From JAGXTF01 sp044224315 (GTDB lineage: Bacteria > Bacteroidota > Bacteroidia > NS11-12g > UBA955): a DNA stretch of 64,000 nucleotides. Each line of letters starts with the position of its first letter. Position 1 is the first letter of the stretch. The notes beneath the pieces were generated by a model, which was not told the origin of the DNA, did no database searches, and saw nothing but the letters and a program-made list of their open reading frames with translations. This document shows positions 18,042-25,831 of the stretch, one piece after another. The stretch is from assembly GCA_044224315.1 (NCBI GenBank), contig JBGAKR010000001.1, forward strand, positions 744,001 through 808,000, written 5' to 3'. Made by a program: the position numbers and the translations under genes.

Positions 18042-19083
18042 CTTTTTTTCTGCGCAGAATAACTACTTCGTAAATCAACAGCAGCACGCACCCGGCGGCA
18101 AAAGCGGCCAACAGGCTCACCAACACCACCAGGGTGCGTTTGGGCCATGCTTTTATTTCGGGTTTAGAAGCGGCACTCACAGTAAATTTATGCGAAAGGG
18201 CCTCCTTTACGTCAACCTGCCTTTTTTCGTACTGGGCAATGAGGTCACTCTCTTTTTCTTCTTCCAGTTTTATCAACTCGTTGAGGGCAATAAAATCACC
18301 TCCGCTGGCTACAAGGGTTTTTTGCTGGTCTAACAATTCTTTCATGCGACCCATGTTGCCACTACCTTGTGCTTTGTATATTTCCTCTGCAACAGCGCGG
18401 CTTTGCTCTTCGTAGTTGGTAACCCCTTTTTCGCCAATGCTGCGCAACTGGTCTTTGAGGTTCTGTATTTTTTGTTGTTTTTCTTTTAAAGCGCGTTCTA
18501 CAATTTGAAGCGCGGGAATGGCCACCTGTTTTTGGATTTCGGTTTTTACGGTATCATAAAGTGCCGCAATCCCATTGGCTATTTTAGCCGCCATATCGGG
18601 ATCTTCATCCAGCACCACTATGTTTACACTCAGGTAGCGGGTGCGTTCGAATGTTATATTTTCTTTAACTTTATAATCCAGCGCGGTTTGGGGGTGCGAT
18701 TCTTTTTTGGGATCGATGCCATAGTGAGCCATCAGATTAAAATTGCGCACCAACCGGCTCATCAATTCCGATGATTGCAATACCTGCAAAGCTTTTTCGG
18801 CTTCTTCGTCCTCACCAAACTCCAGCGGATCTTTCTGCCTTTGATTGAGTTCGGTAAGCAGGGCATTGGATATAGAGTTGTTTGTAGTTGGATAAAATAC
18901 GTGGGTGGCTTTGTATTTAGGTTTTACAAACAGGGGTGCACTAAATATTACGGCTCCAATACCGGTGGCTATGGTTATAATGGCCAGGGCTTTGCGCCAG
19001 CGCCAGAAAAAATTCACAACATCAACCAGGGTAAGCGGTTTGGCAGCTACTGAGTCATCAATCAGGTTATCGGAATTCGGCAT
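18028..19083 (-). CDS. Wzz-type chain-length determinant protein
   Basis: A 351-aa protein with a cytoplasmic N-terminus, a helix near 31-53 followed by KPKYKATHVFYPTTN, a long coiled-coil periplasmic part (about 160-310, with KEKQQKIQNLKDQLRSIGEK), and a C-terminal helix (about 318-343) after the PEIKAWPKRTLVV proline motif. This is the polysaccharide co-polymerase (Wzz) layout without a tyrosine-kinase domain. It controls polymer length together with the overlapping polymerase. It is the first gene of the eight-gene operon 19083-10709. Confidence 0.9.
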   Translation of the reverse strand: MPNSDNLIDDSVAAKPLTLVDVVNFFWRWRKALAIITIATGIGAVIFSAPLFVKPKYKATHVFYPTTNNSISNALLTELNQRQKDPLEFGEDEEAEKALQVLQSSELMSRLVRNFNLMAHYGIDPKKESHPQTALDYKVKENITFERTRYLSVNIVVLDEDPDMAAKIANGIAALYDTVKTEIQKQVAIPALQIVERALKEKQQKIQNLKDQLRSIGEKGVTNYEEQSRAVAEEIYKAQGSGNMGRMKELLDQQKTLVASGGDFIALNELIKLEEEKESDLIAQYEKRQVDVKEALSHKFTVSAASKPEIKAWPKRTLVVLVSLLAAFAAGCVLLLIYEVVILRRKKGVQG

Positions 19084-19104
19084 TTATGGATTTTTTGGAA
19101 TTTG

Positions 19105-19112
19105 CAAATTTA
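19105..19112 (-). promoter_or_regulatory. -7 box of the polysaccharide operon
   Basis: TAAATTTG on the minus strand matches TAnnTTTG, 21 nt before the wzz start. All eight genes downstream are separated by 45 bp or less, or overlap, so this could drive the whole unit. No well-spaced -33 element was found. Confidence 0.4.
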
Positions 19113-19226
19113 GGCATTCCTATGGCAAAGTGCTTTTAGGATTGTTTCGAATCTACACAACGAATGGATAAGCAACCCCCAAAGCGGGTCACTTTAAAAT
19201 TTTAACAGAAAGGAAAGGGAGGTGTT

Positions 19227-19886
19227 TTAGATATCAAAAAACTTCAACACGGTATCGTACTCGCGGTTGTTGTCTTTGTTGTAATCTTCGGCCATAAAGG
19301 CATCGGTAACTTTAAACCCAAAGCGGTCTAAACTGGCAATTATGCCTCGTACCAGGGTGGTATTCAGTTTCAGGTTTACCTGCAGGGTTTGGTTATCGCC
19401 CTGTTCAACCATCATGCCCAATATTTTGGCACCGTTTTCTTCTACCAAACGGGCAATATGGGAAGGGGCAAAATCTTTGGCATCAACCTGCAGTAGCATA
19501 ATTGCGCCAATCCCTTTGTAGGTAAGGGAATGTGATATATTGCGGTGGATGTTTTTTTCATCTACAATACCCACAAACTCCCCATTTTCGTTCAATACGG
19601 CAAGTACATGCAGGTCGCAGGCGGCAAAAACGGGGATAATTTCGTACAAATGCTGCTGGGTGGTAATGCGGGGTGCATGCGGATTGTAGGGCACCACATC
19701 TTCAAGCTTGGCATCGCTGTCGGCATCGGTAAGCAGAATGGCCCTTACATAGTTATGCAATTGCTTATTGTCAAGCACCGGCAGTTCGGTTACACCCTGC
19801 TCGGCCATAAAAGCGCGGGCAGCGGCCACCGTATCGGTTTTGCGAAGGGGCGTAAGGGCATCATTCAACAGCGATAGTGCGAGCAT
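19227..19886 (-). CDS. CBS-domain protein
   Basis: A 219-aa soluble protein with two CBS motifs. The first is near 15-70 (LTPLRKTDTVAAARAFMAEQGVTELPVLD), the second near 78-135 (ITTQQHLYEIIPVFAACDLHVLAVLNENGEFVGIVDEKNI). The C-terminal ~80 residues have an ACT/regulatory-like look (LARLVEENGAKILGMMVEQGDNQTLQVNLKLNT). CBS pairs bind adenosyl ligands and regulate enzymes or transporters; the target is unknown. It has a 115-bp gap to the KdsC-like gene upstream. Confidence 0.82.
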   Translation of the reverse strand: MLALSLLNDALTPLRKTDTVAAARAFMAEQGVTELPVLDNKQLHNYVRAILLTDADSDAKLEDVVPYNPHAPRITTQQHLYEIIPVFAACDLHVLAVLNENGEFVGIVDEKNIHRNISHSLTYKGIGAIMLLQVDAKDFAPSHIARLVEENGAKILGMMVEQGDNQTLQVNLKLNTTLVRGIIASLDRFGFKVTDAFMAEDYNKDNNREYDTVLKFFDI

Positions 19887-20001
19887 GTATTACAATATTA
19901 ACGAATTTGGGGTTGCAATTGTTGTTCCAAATAAAAATTACAGAATTCTTACCCGTCAGGCTGTCAGGCAAAGAGGGTTACTTTATCAATGAAATGTGCT
20001 T

Positions 20002-20514
20002 TTACCAGGCGTGGGTATCCTCGTTCCACCAGGTACCATGCAGTTTCATGGCGGTTTCGAGCAATTCGCGGGCCACACCTTGTCCGCCCAAAGCCTGGGT
20101 TTTATATTGGCAAATGGCCTGTACATCCTGGGCCGCATCGGCCGGACAACATGACAGACCGGCCAGTTTTAAAACCGGATAATCGGGCATATCATCGCCC
20201 ACATAGGCCACATTTTGTGCTTCTACTCCAAAGGTTTGCAATACTTTTTCAAAAGCTTCGGTTTTACTTTTTTGCCCCAGGTAAATTTCATTGATTCCTA
20301 AACCGTTAAACCGGTGGTACATACCCTTGGAATTACCACCCGAAATGATGGCGATATTATAGCCTTGTTTCACTGCATGTTGCAGGGCATAACCGTCTTT
20401 TATATTTACACTGCGCAGCATATGGCCTTCTTCGGTAACCAATACCGAGCCGGTGGTGAGCACGCCGTCTACATCGAAAATGAAAGTGCGTATATTGTGG
20501 AATAGGTTTTGCAT
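20002..20514 (-). CDS. KdsC-like HAD phosphatase (KDO-8-phosphate phosphatase family)
   Basis: A 170-aa C0-type HAD hydrolase. FDVDGVLT (nucleophile Asp14, acid/base Asp16), ISGGNS (motif II), K85 in QKSKTEAF and GDDMPDYPVL (motif IV, 106-114) are followed by the C-terminal ALGGQGVARELLE typical of KdsC. Enzymes of this group dephosphorylate KDO-8-phosphate (lipopolysaccharide core) or related sugar phosphates; KDO is the likely substrate. The nearby surface-polysaccharide operon fits this, although the gene has its own transcription start region. Confidence 0.88.
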   Translation of the reverse strand: MQNLFHNIRTFIFDVDGVLTTGSVLVTEEGHMLRSVNIKDGYALQHAVKQGYNIAIISGGNSKGMYHRFNGLGINEIYLGQKSKTEAFEKVLQTFGVEAQNVAYVGDDMPDYPVLKLAGLSCCPADAAQDVQAICQYKTQALGGQGVARELLETAMKLHGTWWNEDTHAW

Positions 20515-20562
20515 AGATTTGTCAACTCTTTTATTAACGGTAAATTTTTTTAATTTGCCAAA

Positions 20563-20949
20563 TTATTTTTTCCGAATTAAAAAACTCTCATCGTTTATCA
20601 ACCCCATTTTATACTGGAACATCAAACCCAATTCGTTGCTTTTATTAATCCATTTTGTGGCATTTTCTCCCTCATATTTTTCATGTATAGTTTCGTGTAA
20701 ATACTGCAACCAAAGGGTGAAATGTTCGGCAGTTAAACCCAGTTTTGTATGCGGTTCAAATGCATTACCGCGATACCCGTTTTCACTGGCATCAATATCT
20801 AAAACAAAGCTCCAGAAATTAAATATTTTAGGTAAATGTTCCTCCAGATTCAGGTGAGAAAAAACCGGAGACGTAAAGGTATTTTCAAGCAGTTTGCGGT
20901 ATTGCTCCCGCACTACATATTCAATGTCGGCTTTTTGGCTGATATCCAT
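20563..20949 (-). CDS. Group III truncated haemoglobin
   Basis: A 128-aa 2-on-2 globin of the trHb3 class: VVREQYRKLLEN, PVFSHLNLEEHLPKIFNFW, GNAFEPHTKLGLTAEHFTLWL. His76 in LTAEHF is the expected proximal haem ligand, with His67 in PHTKL conserved in the family. Relatives bind oxygen, or handle NO and peroxide, in the cytoplasm. The promoter box ends only 5 nt before the ATG, so the mRNA may be leaderless. Confidence 0.92.
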   Translation of the reverse strand: MDISQKADIEYVVREQYRKLLENTFTSPVFSHLNLEEHLPKIFNFWSFVLDIDASENGYRGNAFEPHTKLGLTAEHFTLWLQYLHETIHEKYEGENATKWINKSNELGLMFQYKMGLINDESFLIRKK

Positions 20950-20954
20950 ACCGG

Positions 20955-20962
20955 CAAAGGTA
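20955..20962 (-). promoter_or_regulatory. -7 box of the truncated haemoglobin gene
   Basis: TACCTTTG (minus strand) matches TAnnTTTG and is separated from the start codon by only 5 nt. Confidence 0.45.
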
Positions 20963-20985
20963 CAAATACAACACGGTTTAATCCA

Positions 20986-21774
20986 TTAATTATAATGCTC
21001 AAATAAATATTTCACTTCGCAATCCGTAAGTGTCCTGTTATAAAATCTAAATTCATCTAAAAAACCGTCAAAATAGCGTCCGTTAATGGAACGGGTGGTG
21101 CCTAAAACCAGATTTGAATTGCCTGAAACTGAATGCGTATAATTAGTGGCATATCGGTTTAAAACTATTTTCCCATTTAAATACATTTTTACATTTTTGT
21201 AATCCTGGGTATATGCCAGATGTTGCCAGCCATAAGGGTTTCCAAGGGCATCCATATCAATATTCACTTGGGTATTATTCGCATCTACAATCCCCATTAC
21301 CAAGGTTCTTTTTCCCCCAATCATACCCACATAAGCCGTTAAATATCCATATATTATAGTTGGATTATCAAGCGTTAACACATAGCCATAATCGAGTGTA
21401 GGGGCCACGCCTGAAGGATACGTATTGGTTTTAAACCATAAACTGAAACTGCGTTTTGCGCGGTCAAATCCATTATTAACCAATGCATATGAATTAACAC
21501 CATTACATTCTAAAGCACTTGCATTGCCTAGTTTATCGGGGGCATAAGCCATAGAAGCATAGGTTGCATTGCCGTTGCTTCCAACCACATCAGCCGGACT
21601 TGAATTAAATGGATAATAGCTGGACAGATTCGCGGTTCCAGGATCGCTGCTACAATTTATGTCGGTTACCTTCGATTTTGGGGGGCCGCAGTACGGGCGA
21701 TTACATCCAAAGGCAAAAAGCAAAAGCCCAATTCCTAACAGACTGTTTATGGATTTATTAAAATTCATCTGCAT
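20986..21774 (-). CDS. LamG/concanavalin-like lipoprotein
   Basis: A 262-aa predicted lipoprotein: signal MNFNKSINSLLGIGLLLFAFGC with a lipobox-like AFGC, then a Pro/Gly linker and a LamG (jelly-roll) domain. Domain landmarks are YYPFNSSPADVVGSNGNAT, FSLWFKTN, WQHLAYTQDYKNVKMYLNGKI and GFLDEFRFYNRTLTDCEVKYLF. Such domains bind glycans or proteins at the cell surface. The frame extends to 21885, but those residues do not look like a signal peptide, so the Met at 21774 (or 21768) is preferred. The ligand is unknown. Confidence 0.8.
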   Translation of the reverse strand: MQMNFNKSINSLLGIGLLLFAFGCNRPYCGPPKSKVTDINCSSDPGTANLSSYYPFNSSPADVVGSNGNATYASMAYAPDKLGNASALECNGVNSYALVNNGFDRAKRSFSLWFKTNTYPSGVAPTLDYGYVLTLDNPTIIYGYLTAYVGMIGGKRTLVMGIVDANNTQVNIDMDALGNPYGWQHLAYTQDYKNVKMYLNGKIVLNRYATNYTHSVSGNSNLVLGTTRSINGRYFDGFLDEFRFYNRTLTDCEVKYLFEHYN

Positions 21775-21862
21775 TTTTAAAAGACAGACAAATTTTGATA
21801 AAAATATTAGAATTCCAAAGAATTTGTAATAACTGGTAGAGAAATTAAATAATTGGCCAGTT

Positions 21863-22837
21863 TTACCAACCCAGTATCCAGGCAAAAATCAGGGGTGCCA
21901 CAATGGTTGCGTCGCTTTCCACGATAAATTTGGGGGTATTAATATCCAATTTGCCCCATGTAATTTTTTCGTTGGGCACCGCACCGCTATAACTTCCATA
22001 GCTGGTGGTACTATCGCTGATTTGGCAGAAATAACTCCAGAATGGTACATCATGCCATTCCAAATCCTGGTACATCATGGGTACCACACAAATTGGGAAA
22101 TCGCCGGCAATACCGCCTCCAATCTGGAAGAATCCTACACCCTTACCCGCACTGTTGTTGCGATACCAATCGGCCAGCCATACCATGTATTCGATACCGC
22201 TTTTCATCGTGCTGGCTTTCATTTCGCCTTTAATCACATAGCTGGCAAAAATGTTGCCCATGGTACTGTCTTCCCAACCTGGCACCACAATTGGCAGATT
22301 GCGTTCGGCCGCGGCCAACATCCAGCTGTCTTTGGGGTCTATTTCATAGTATTGCTGCAAGTCGCCACTGAGCAGCATTTTGTACATGTATTCGTGCGGA
22401 AAATAGCGTTCACCCTTATCATCGGCGTCTTTCCAAACTTTGTAAATATGCTTCTGCAAACGGCGGAAAGCTTCTTCCTCAGGTATGCAGGTATCGGTAA
22501 CGCGGTTGTAATGATTTTCGAGCAAGTCCCACTCTTCCTGCGGACTCAAATCGCGGTAATTGGGAACACGTTTGTAATGGCTATGGGCCACCAGGTTCAT
22601 AATATCCTCTTCCAGGTTGGCACCGGTGCAGCTGATGATGTCAATTTTACCCTGGCGAATCATCTCGGCCAGGCTTTTGCCCAACTCTGCAGTACTCATG
22701 GCACCGGCCAGTGTTACCATCATTTTACCCCCTTCAGTAATGTGGGTTTCATATCCTTTGGCCGCGTCTACCAAGGCAGCAGCGTTAAAGTGCAGGTAGT
22801 GTTTTTCTACAAATTGCGAAATAGGTCCTTTACTCAT
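21863..22837 (-). CDS. Deoxyhypusine synthase family protein
   Basis: A 324-aa NAD-dependent enzyme of the deoxyhypusine synthase fold: TLAGAMSTAELGKSLAEMI, DIISCTGANLEEDIMNL, PIVVPGWEDSTMGNIFASY, GVGFFQIGGGIAGDFPICV, and the C-terminal ITWGKLD, where Lys296 matches the catalytic lysine that carries the aminobutyl intermediate. In eukaryotes and archaea the substrate is eIF5A/aIF5A. Bacterial members act on other amines (homospermidine-type chemistry) or have no known role, so the substrate here is uncertain. The gene stands alone. Confidence 0.9.
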   Translation of the reverse strand: MSKGPISQFVEKHYLHFNAAALVDAAKGYETHITEGGKMMVTLAGAMSTAELGKSLAEMIRQGKIDIISCTGANLEEDIMNLVAHSHYKRVPNYRDLSPQEEWDLLENHYNRVTDTCIPEEEAFRRLQKHIYKVWKDADDKGERYFPHEYMYKMLLSGDLQQYYEIDPKDSWMLAAAERNLPIVVPGWEDSTMGNIFASYVIKGEMKASTMKSGIEYMVWLADWYRNNSAGKGVGFFQIGGGIAGDFPICVVPMMYQDLEWHDVPFWSYFCQISDSTTSYGSYSGAVPNEKITWGKLDINTPKFIVESDATIVAPLIFAWILGW

Positions 22838-22845
22838 AGAGGGCG

Positions 22846-22853
22846 CAAAGATA
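22846..22853 (-). promoter_or_regulatory. -7 box of the deoxyhypusine-synthase-like gene
   Basis: TATCTTTG (minus strand) matches TAnnTTTG, 8 nt before the start. Upstream lies repeat DNA with no recognisable -33 element. Confidence 0.45.
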
Positions 22854-22928
22854 GTTAAGAGTTTAGAGTTTAGAGTTAAGAGTTGGGGCAGCCGGATAGG
22901 GAGCAGGGAGTAGGGGGCCGGGAGTAGT

Positions 22929-23125
22929 GGAGGCGACAGAGGGCAGCCTGATAGGGTGCTGGGAATAGGGAATGGGCTTGCCAGACTGCTTCTGAGGCTG
23001 GGAATAACGGAGGCGACAGAGGGCAGCCTGATAGGGTGCTGGGAATGGGGAATGGGCTTGCCAGACTGCTTCTGAGGCTGGGAATAGTGGAGGCGACAGG
23101 GGCAGCCGGATAGGGAATGGGGAAT
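22929..23125. repeat. 80-bp tandem repeat, about 2.5 copies, in a 466-bp gene-free gap
   Basis: Copies begin at 22929, 23009 and 23089 (GGAGGCGACAG...), exactly 80 bp apart. The first two are nearly identical over their full length and the third is truncated. The unit contains GGCAGCC-GATAGGG and CAGACTGCTTCTGAGGCTGG. It is flanked at 22855-22920 by an AT-rich GAGTTTAGAGTT tract and a GGGAGCAGGGAGTAGGGGG tract that recur elsewhere in the window. No coding potential: the open frame across it is Pro/Ser/Leu-rich repeat translation. Bases 23130-23303 hold nothing recognisable. Confidence 0.9.
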
Positions 23126-23303
23126 AGCGGAATTGCGAAGGCGACAGAGGGGCTGCGAAATACAGAGTCGGTGTTGGCAGAAGCAATAACGGAGAAGGTA
23201 ATTACGAAATGAAAATATGAAAGAAAAATAATTTTACATTCACATAGAATTCGGCTTTATTCACTTCGCCACACCAAAGGTGGGCTTACACAATTTATGT
23301 AAG

Positions 23304-24596
23304 TTATTTCTGTTTTTGTTCGTACAGGTTTTCAAGCCCTTTCAAATGCACCCTATGTTTGCGCTTGCGACCTTTTTCGTAGTCGTACATAAGGGTTCCC
23401 AACTCGCTTAAAAAAGGCAATCCTACGGTATAATATTCGTATGTATCGTCGTTTAAAATTTCATCTGCATTTGTATACATAATGGTGCTGAGCATAAATT
23501 CTACATCGTTTTCAAAATCTACAATGTAAGCGCAATCGGCCAATACACCATAGGCGCGGCCTACCACATTAAAAATGCGGATATTGCTGTTTGCCGGCAA
23601 GTGCCTTCCATCGCCTATCAGAAAGTATTTTTTATAATTAATGGGTAAATTATAGGTGGGAAAAGTGCATTCCTGCGGCCACATACCCATGTATTTTCGC
23701 AATACATTTATATTGCTATCGGCTATATCAAACCTGCGCGAACCGGGCAATTCAGAAGAAAAAAACACCCTAGTAAGTACGCTGTGTAAATCTTCTAAAG
23801 CTAAATAATTGTTGTAATAAAACGAACGCGGGAATGGATACAAAAATCCACTGGCATCGTAGTACTGTTGTCCCATAAAAACCTCGCCCAGTGGGTTGTG
23901 TAGCCTTTCCTGGGCAAAGTACGGCTTTTGTTTATACACAGTATCTTTGCCATTTAAAAAATAAACAGGATTGGTGTATAAATTGCTAAAATCATCGCAA
24001 GGTGGAATAAAGCGTTGCACAATGCGCATATCGCCCAGGCCGCGTTTTTGCAGGTTTTCGTGAATGTAGTCGTACCCCAGAAATTCAAATACCCGGTTGT
24101 ACCCATCATTGTCACTTACCAGCATCATTTTTTTGATATAACCATCCAAAGTGGGTCGGAAAAAAGGCTGACTCGAGTCCCAGAATTGTTGGGTTTGGCA
24201 ATAATCTGCTGTATCGGTAAGCATAAATGATTTAAGCGAAACCCCTTTATTGGCCAGCGATTGGGCCTTTTGCAAAGCCAGCATGCACAAAGGCAATTTG
24301 GCCAAACTGGCCGGGTATAAAAACTGTTTTTTATTATAATTAAAATAATGGTTTTCCAATACCGGACGACCCTTCCCTGTGCGGTTTATTTTGGTATAAA
24401 TAATCTGGTATTTATACTTTTCGGGTTGGCTGATTACATCAAAAAATGCCGGGGTGCCATTGCTAAAAATCTGCATCAACAGCGGGGAATTTTCACGCGT
24501 CAGGTTTTCCTGTGCATGTAAACAGCCAGCAAATAGCAAGCAAATTAAGCCTATGGAAGTTTTGGTTTTCAAAGCGGTATATACAAAGTAAACCAT
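23304..24596 (-). CDS. Exported serine hydrolase, class A beta-lactamase/PBP-like fold
   Basis: A 430-aa exported protein (signal near LICLLFAGCLHAQ) with active-site motif SLAK (Ser97-Lys100, in YPASLAKLPLCMLAL) and an SDN motif in MLVSDNDGYNRVFEFLG. Both are diagnostic of the serine beta-lactamase/DD-peptidase fold. A clear KTG triad element was not found, so antibiotic hydrolysis should not be assumed; a peptidase or amide hydrolase role is as likely. The Met at 24596 is preferred over 24626 because it gives a compact signal peptide. The next gene upstream (24636) is 39 bp away on the same strand. Confidence 0.8.
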   Translation of the reverse strand: MVYFVYTALKTKTSIGLICLLFAGCLHAQENLTRENSPLLMQIFSNGTPAFFDVISQPEKYKYQIIYTKINRTGKGRPVLENHYFNYNKKQFLYPASLAKLPLCMLALQKAQSLANKGVSLKSFMLTDTADYCQTQQFWDSSQPFFRPTLDGYIKKMMLVSDNDGYNRVFEFLGYDYIHENLQKRGLGDMRIVQRFIPPCDDFSNLYTNPVYFLNGKDTVYKQKPYFAQERLHNPLGEVFMGQQYYDASGFLYPFPRSFYYNNYLALEDLHSVLTRVFFSSELPGSRRFDIADSNINVLRKYMGMWPQECTFPTYNLPINYKKYFLIGDGRHLPANSNIRIFNVVGRAYGVLADCAYIVDFENDVEFMLSTIMYTNADEILNDDTYEYYTVGLPFLSELGTLMYDYEKGRKRKHRVHLKGLENLYEQKQK

Positions 24597-24635
24597 TATT
24601 CCCCAATTATAAAATTGGGGTAACATGATAGCTAA

Positions 24636-25805
24636 TTATTTTTTGCGCACAAAGCACATATAATTCTGGTTGTTATCCCACCAGTGGTAACCCAGCGAAA
24701 AAGGCAGCTTTTTAACATTGCCGCTTTCTTTGTACAATTTAGCCAAATCGGGTTGGAAACCGCCTTTGCCAAAATCGCGGATGGGAGCTACATAGGTTCC
24801 ATATAAATAGCCGCTGTAGTTGTCTTTCAATACGCGGTATGGAAATCCGGTATCATCCTGCACCACTGCTTTGGTAATCGATAATGATGCCTCTCTGAAC
24901 TGGCTCATATACGGATTGTGCATGAGATAACTGGCCGCTTTGAAAAATACGTTGGCATCTCCAAATCCTTTTACATGGGCAAGTAATTCGGGGTGTTCTT
25001 TTACCCCGTCGTTGCTGGCATCACAGCTAAAATATTCAAGGCTGCGCACATCTTTTGGATTATTGCTGGGGCAATAGGTAATGCGCATGCCTTTAATAGC
25101 ATTTTTGTTATTTGTACGTACAACTGTTTGGCCTTTGTTGTCCAGTTCCGTAAGTTCTACGTTCAAAATATCATAACCCTGGCGGCTGATAAAAACCATA
25201 AAAACAGGAATTACACCTTTCACCACCGGAATATCGCGTTCCATTTGGCGGGTAATAAAATAACTGCGGCGAAAAATATCACTCAAAGTAGCCTGAATAC
25301 TGGTTAAATAAGCATTACGCAAACGTGCATCAATTTTGCCCAGCTCAGGAAACTCTCCCACCTGCTCCAGGGCCAAATACAGCGATTTTTTGGCATTTGG
25401 AAAAAAGGTGGATGCATGTAAAAAATCGGCCCCGGAAAATGGGTAGTATAAATTGTCGTTTTTATCCAATCTTTTATACAATTCCGAATCAGCAAATGCA
25501 CGCATTTTTGATAGGCGGTTTTTCTCCATTTCTGCCCACCGTGTATCCATCATTTTGCAGTGCTTATTGTAAGCGCTATCTGCAGTTAAATTACCTAAAG
25601 CACTGCCGTTTTCTATTTTCATTCCGGCTATATAACGGGCATAATCGTTGTATTTCCGATCGACATTTGTATGTACAAGTGTATCGGTTTTTTGCTTGGT
25701 AGTATCGTCTTTTCCGGGTGTTGTTTTTCCACTTCCGCCGCAGGCTGTGAGAACAAATCCGGCAAAGCATGCAGTTAATAAAGTAAATAAATAATGGCGT
25801 TTCAT
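24636..25805 (-). CDS. Lipoprotein of unknown function, paralogue 1 of a tandem pair
   Basis: A 389-aa lipoprotein (LTAC lipobox in MKRHYLFTLLTACFAGFVLTAC), then a Lys/Thr-rich linker. The globular domain starts DRKYNDYARYIAGM and has TRWAEMEKNRLSKMRAFADSELY, LYYPFSGADFLHASTFFPN, a central VKGVIPVFMVFISRQGYDIL and a C-terminal LPFSLGYHWWDNNQNYMCFVRKK. It aligns along its whole length with the next gene, 26 bp upstream. No catalytic motif was recognised. Two TTGTAnnTACAA palindromes lie inside the gene. Confidence 0.75.
   Translation of the reverse strand: MKRHYLFTLLTACFAGFVLTACGGSGKTTPGKDDTTKQKTDTLVHTNVDRKYNDYARYIAGMKIENGSALGNLTADSAYNKHCKMMDTRWAEMEKNRLSKMRAFADSELYKRLDKNDNLYYPFSGADFLHASTFFPNAKKSLYLALEQVGEFPELGKIDARLRNAYLTSIQATLSDIFRRSYFITRQMERDIPVVKGVIPVFMVFISRQGYDILNVELTELDNKGQTVVRTNNKNAIKGMRITYCPSNNPKDVRSLEYFSCDASNDGVKEHPELLAHVKGFGDANVFFKAASYLMHNPYMSQFREASLSITKAVVQDDTGFPYRVLKDNYSGYLYGTYVAPIRDFGKGGFQPDLAKLYKESGNVKKLPFSLGYHWWDNNQNYMCFVRKK
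25112..25123. repeat. TTGTACGTACAA, variant of the dispersed palindrome
   Basis: Perfect palindrome within the coding sequence of lipoprotein paralogue 1. A second variant, TTGTATGTACAA, lies at 25667-25678 in the same gene. Confidence 0.4.
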
Positions 25806-25831
25806 TGCGATATTTAGCGTGTATTTATTTC

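Noticed and set aside
22022..22858. Long plus-strand open frame (278 codons) opposite the deoxyhypusine-synthase-like gene
   Set aside because: Antisense shadow: the minus-strand protein has all family motifs, while the plus-strand translation is His/Phe/Val-rich without domain logic.
22863..23186. Minus-strand open frame of 107 codons across the tandem repeat
   Set aside because: Pro/Ser/Leu-rich translation of repeat DNA, with a repeat period identical to the DNA repeat; no start signals.
23304..24596. Antibiotic-inactivating beta-lactamase
   Set aside because: SxxK and SDN motifs are present, but no clear KTG element or Omega-loop glutamate was recognised; the entry is kept as a generic serine hydrolase.
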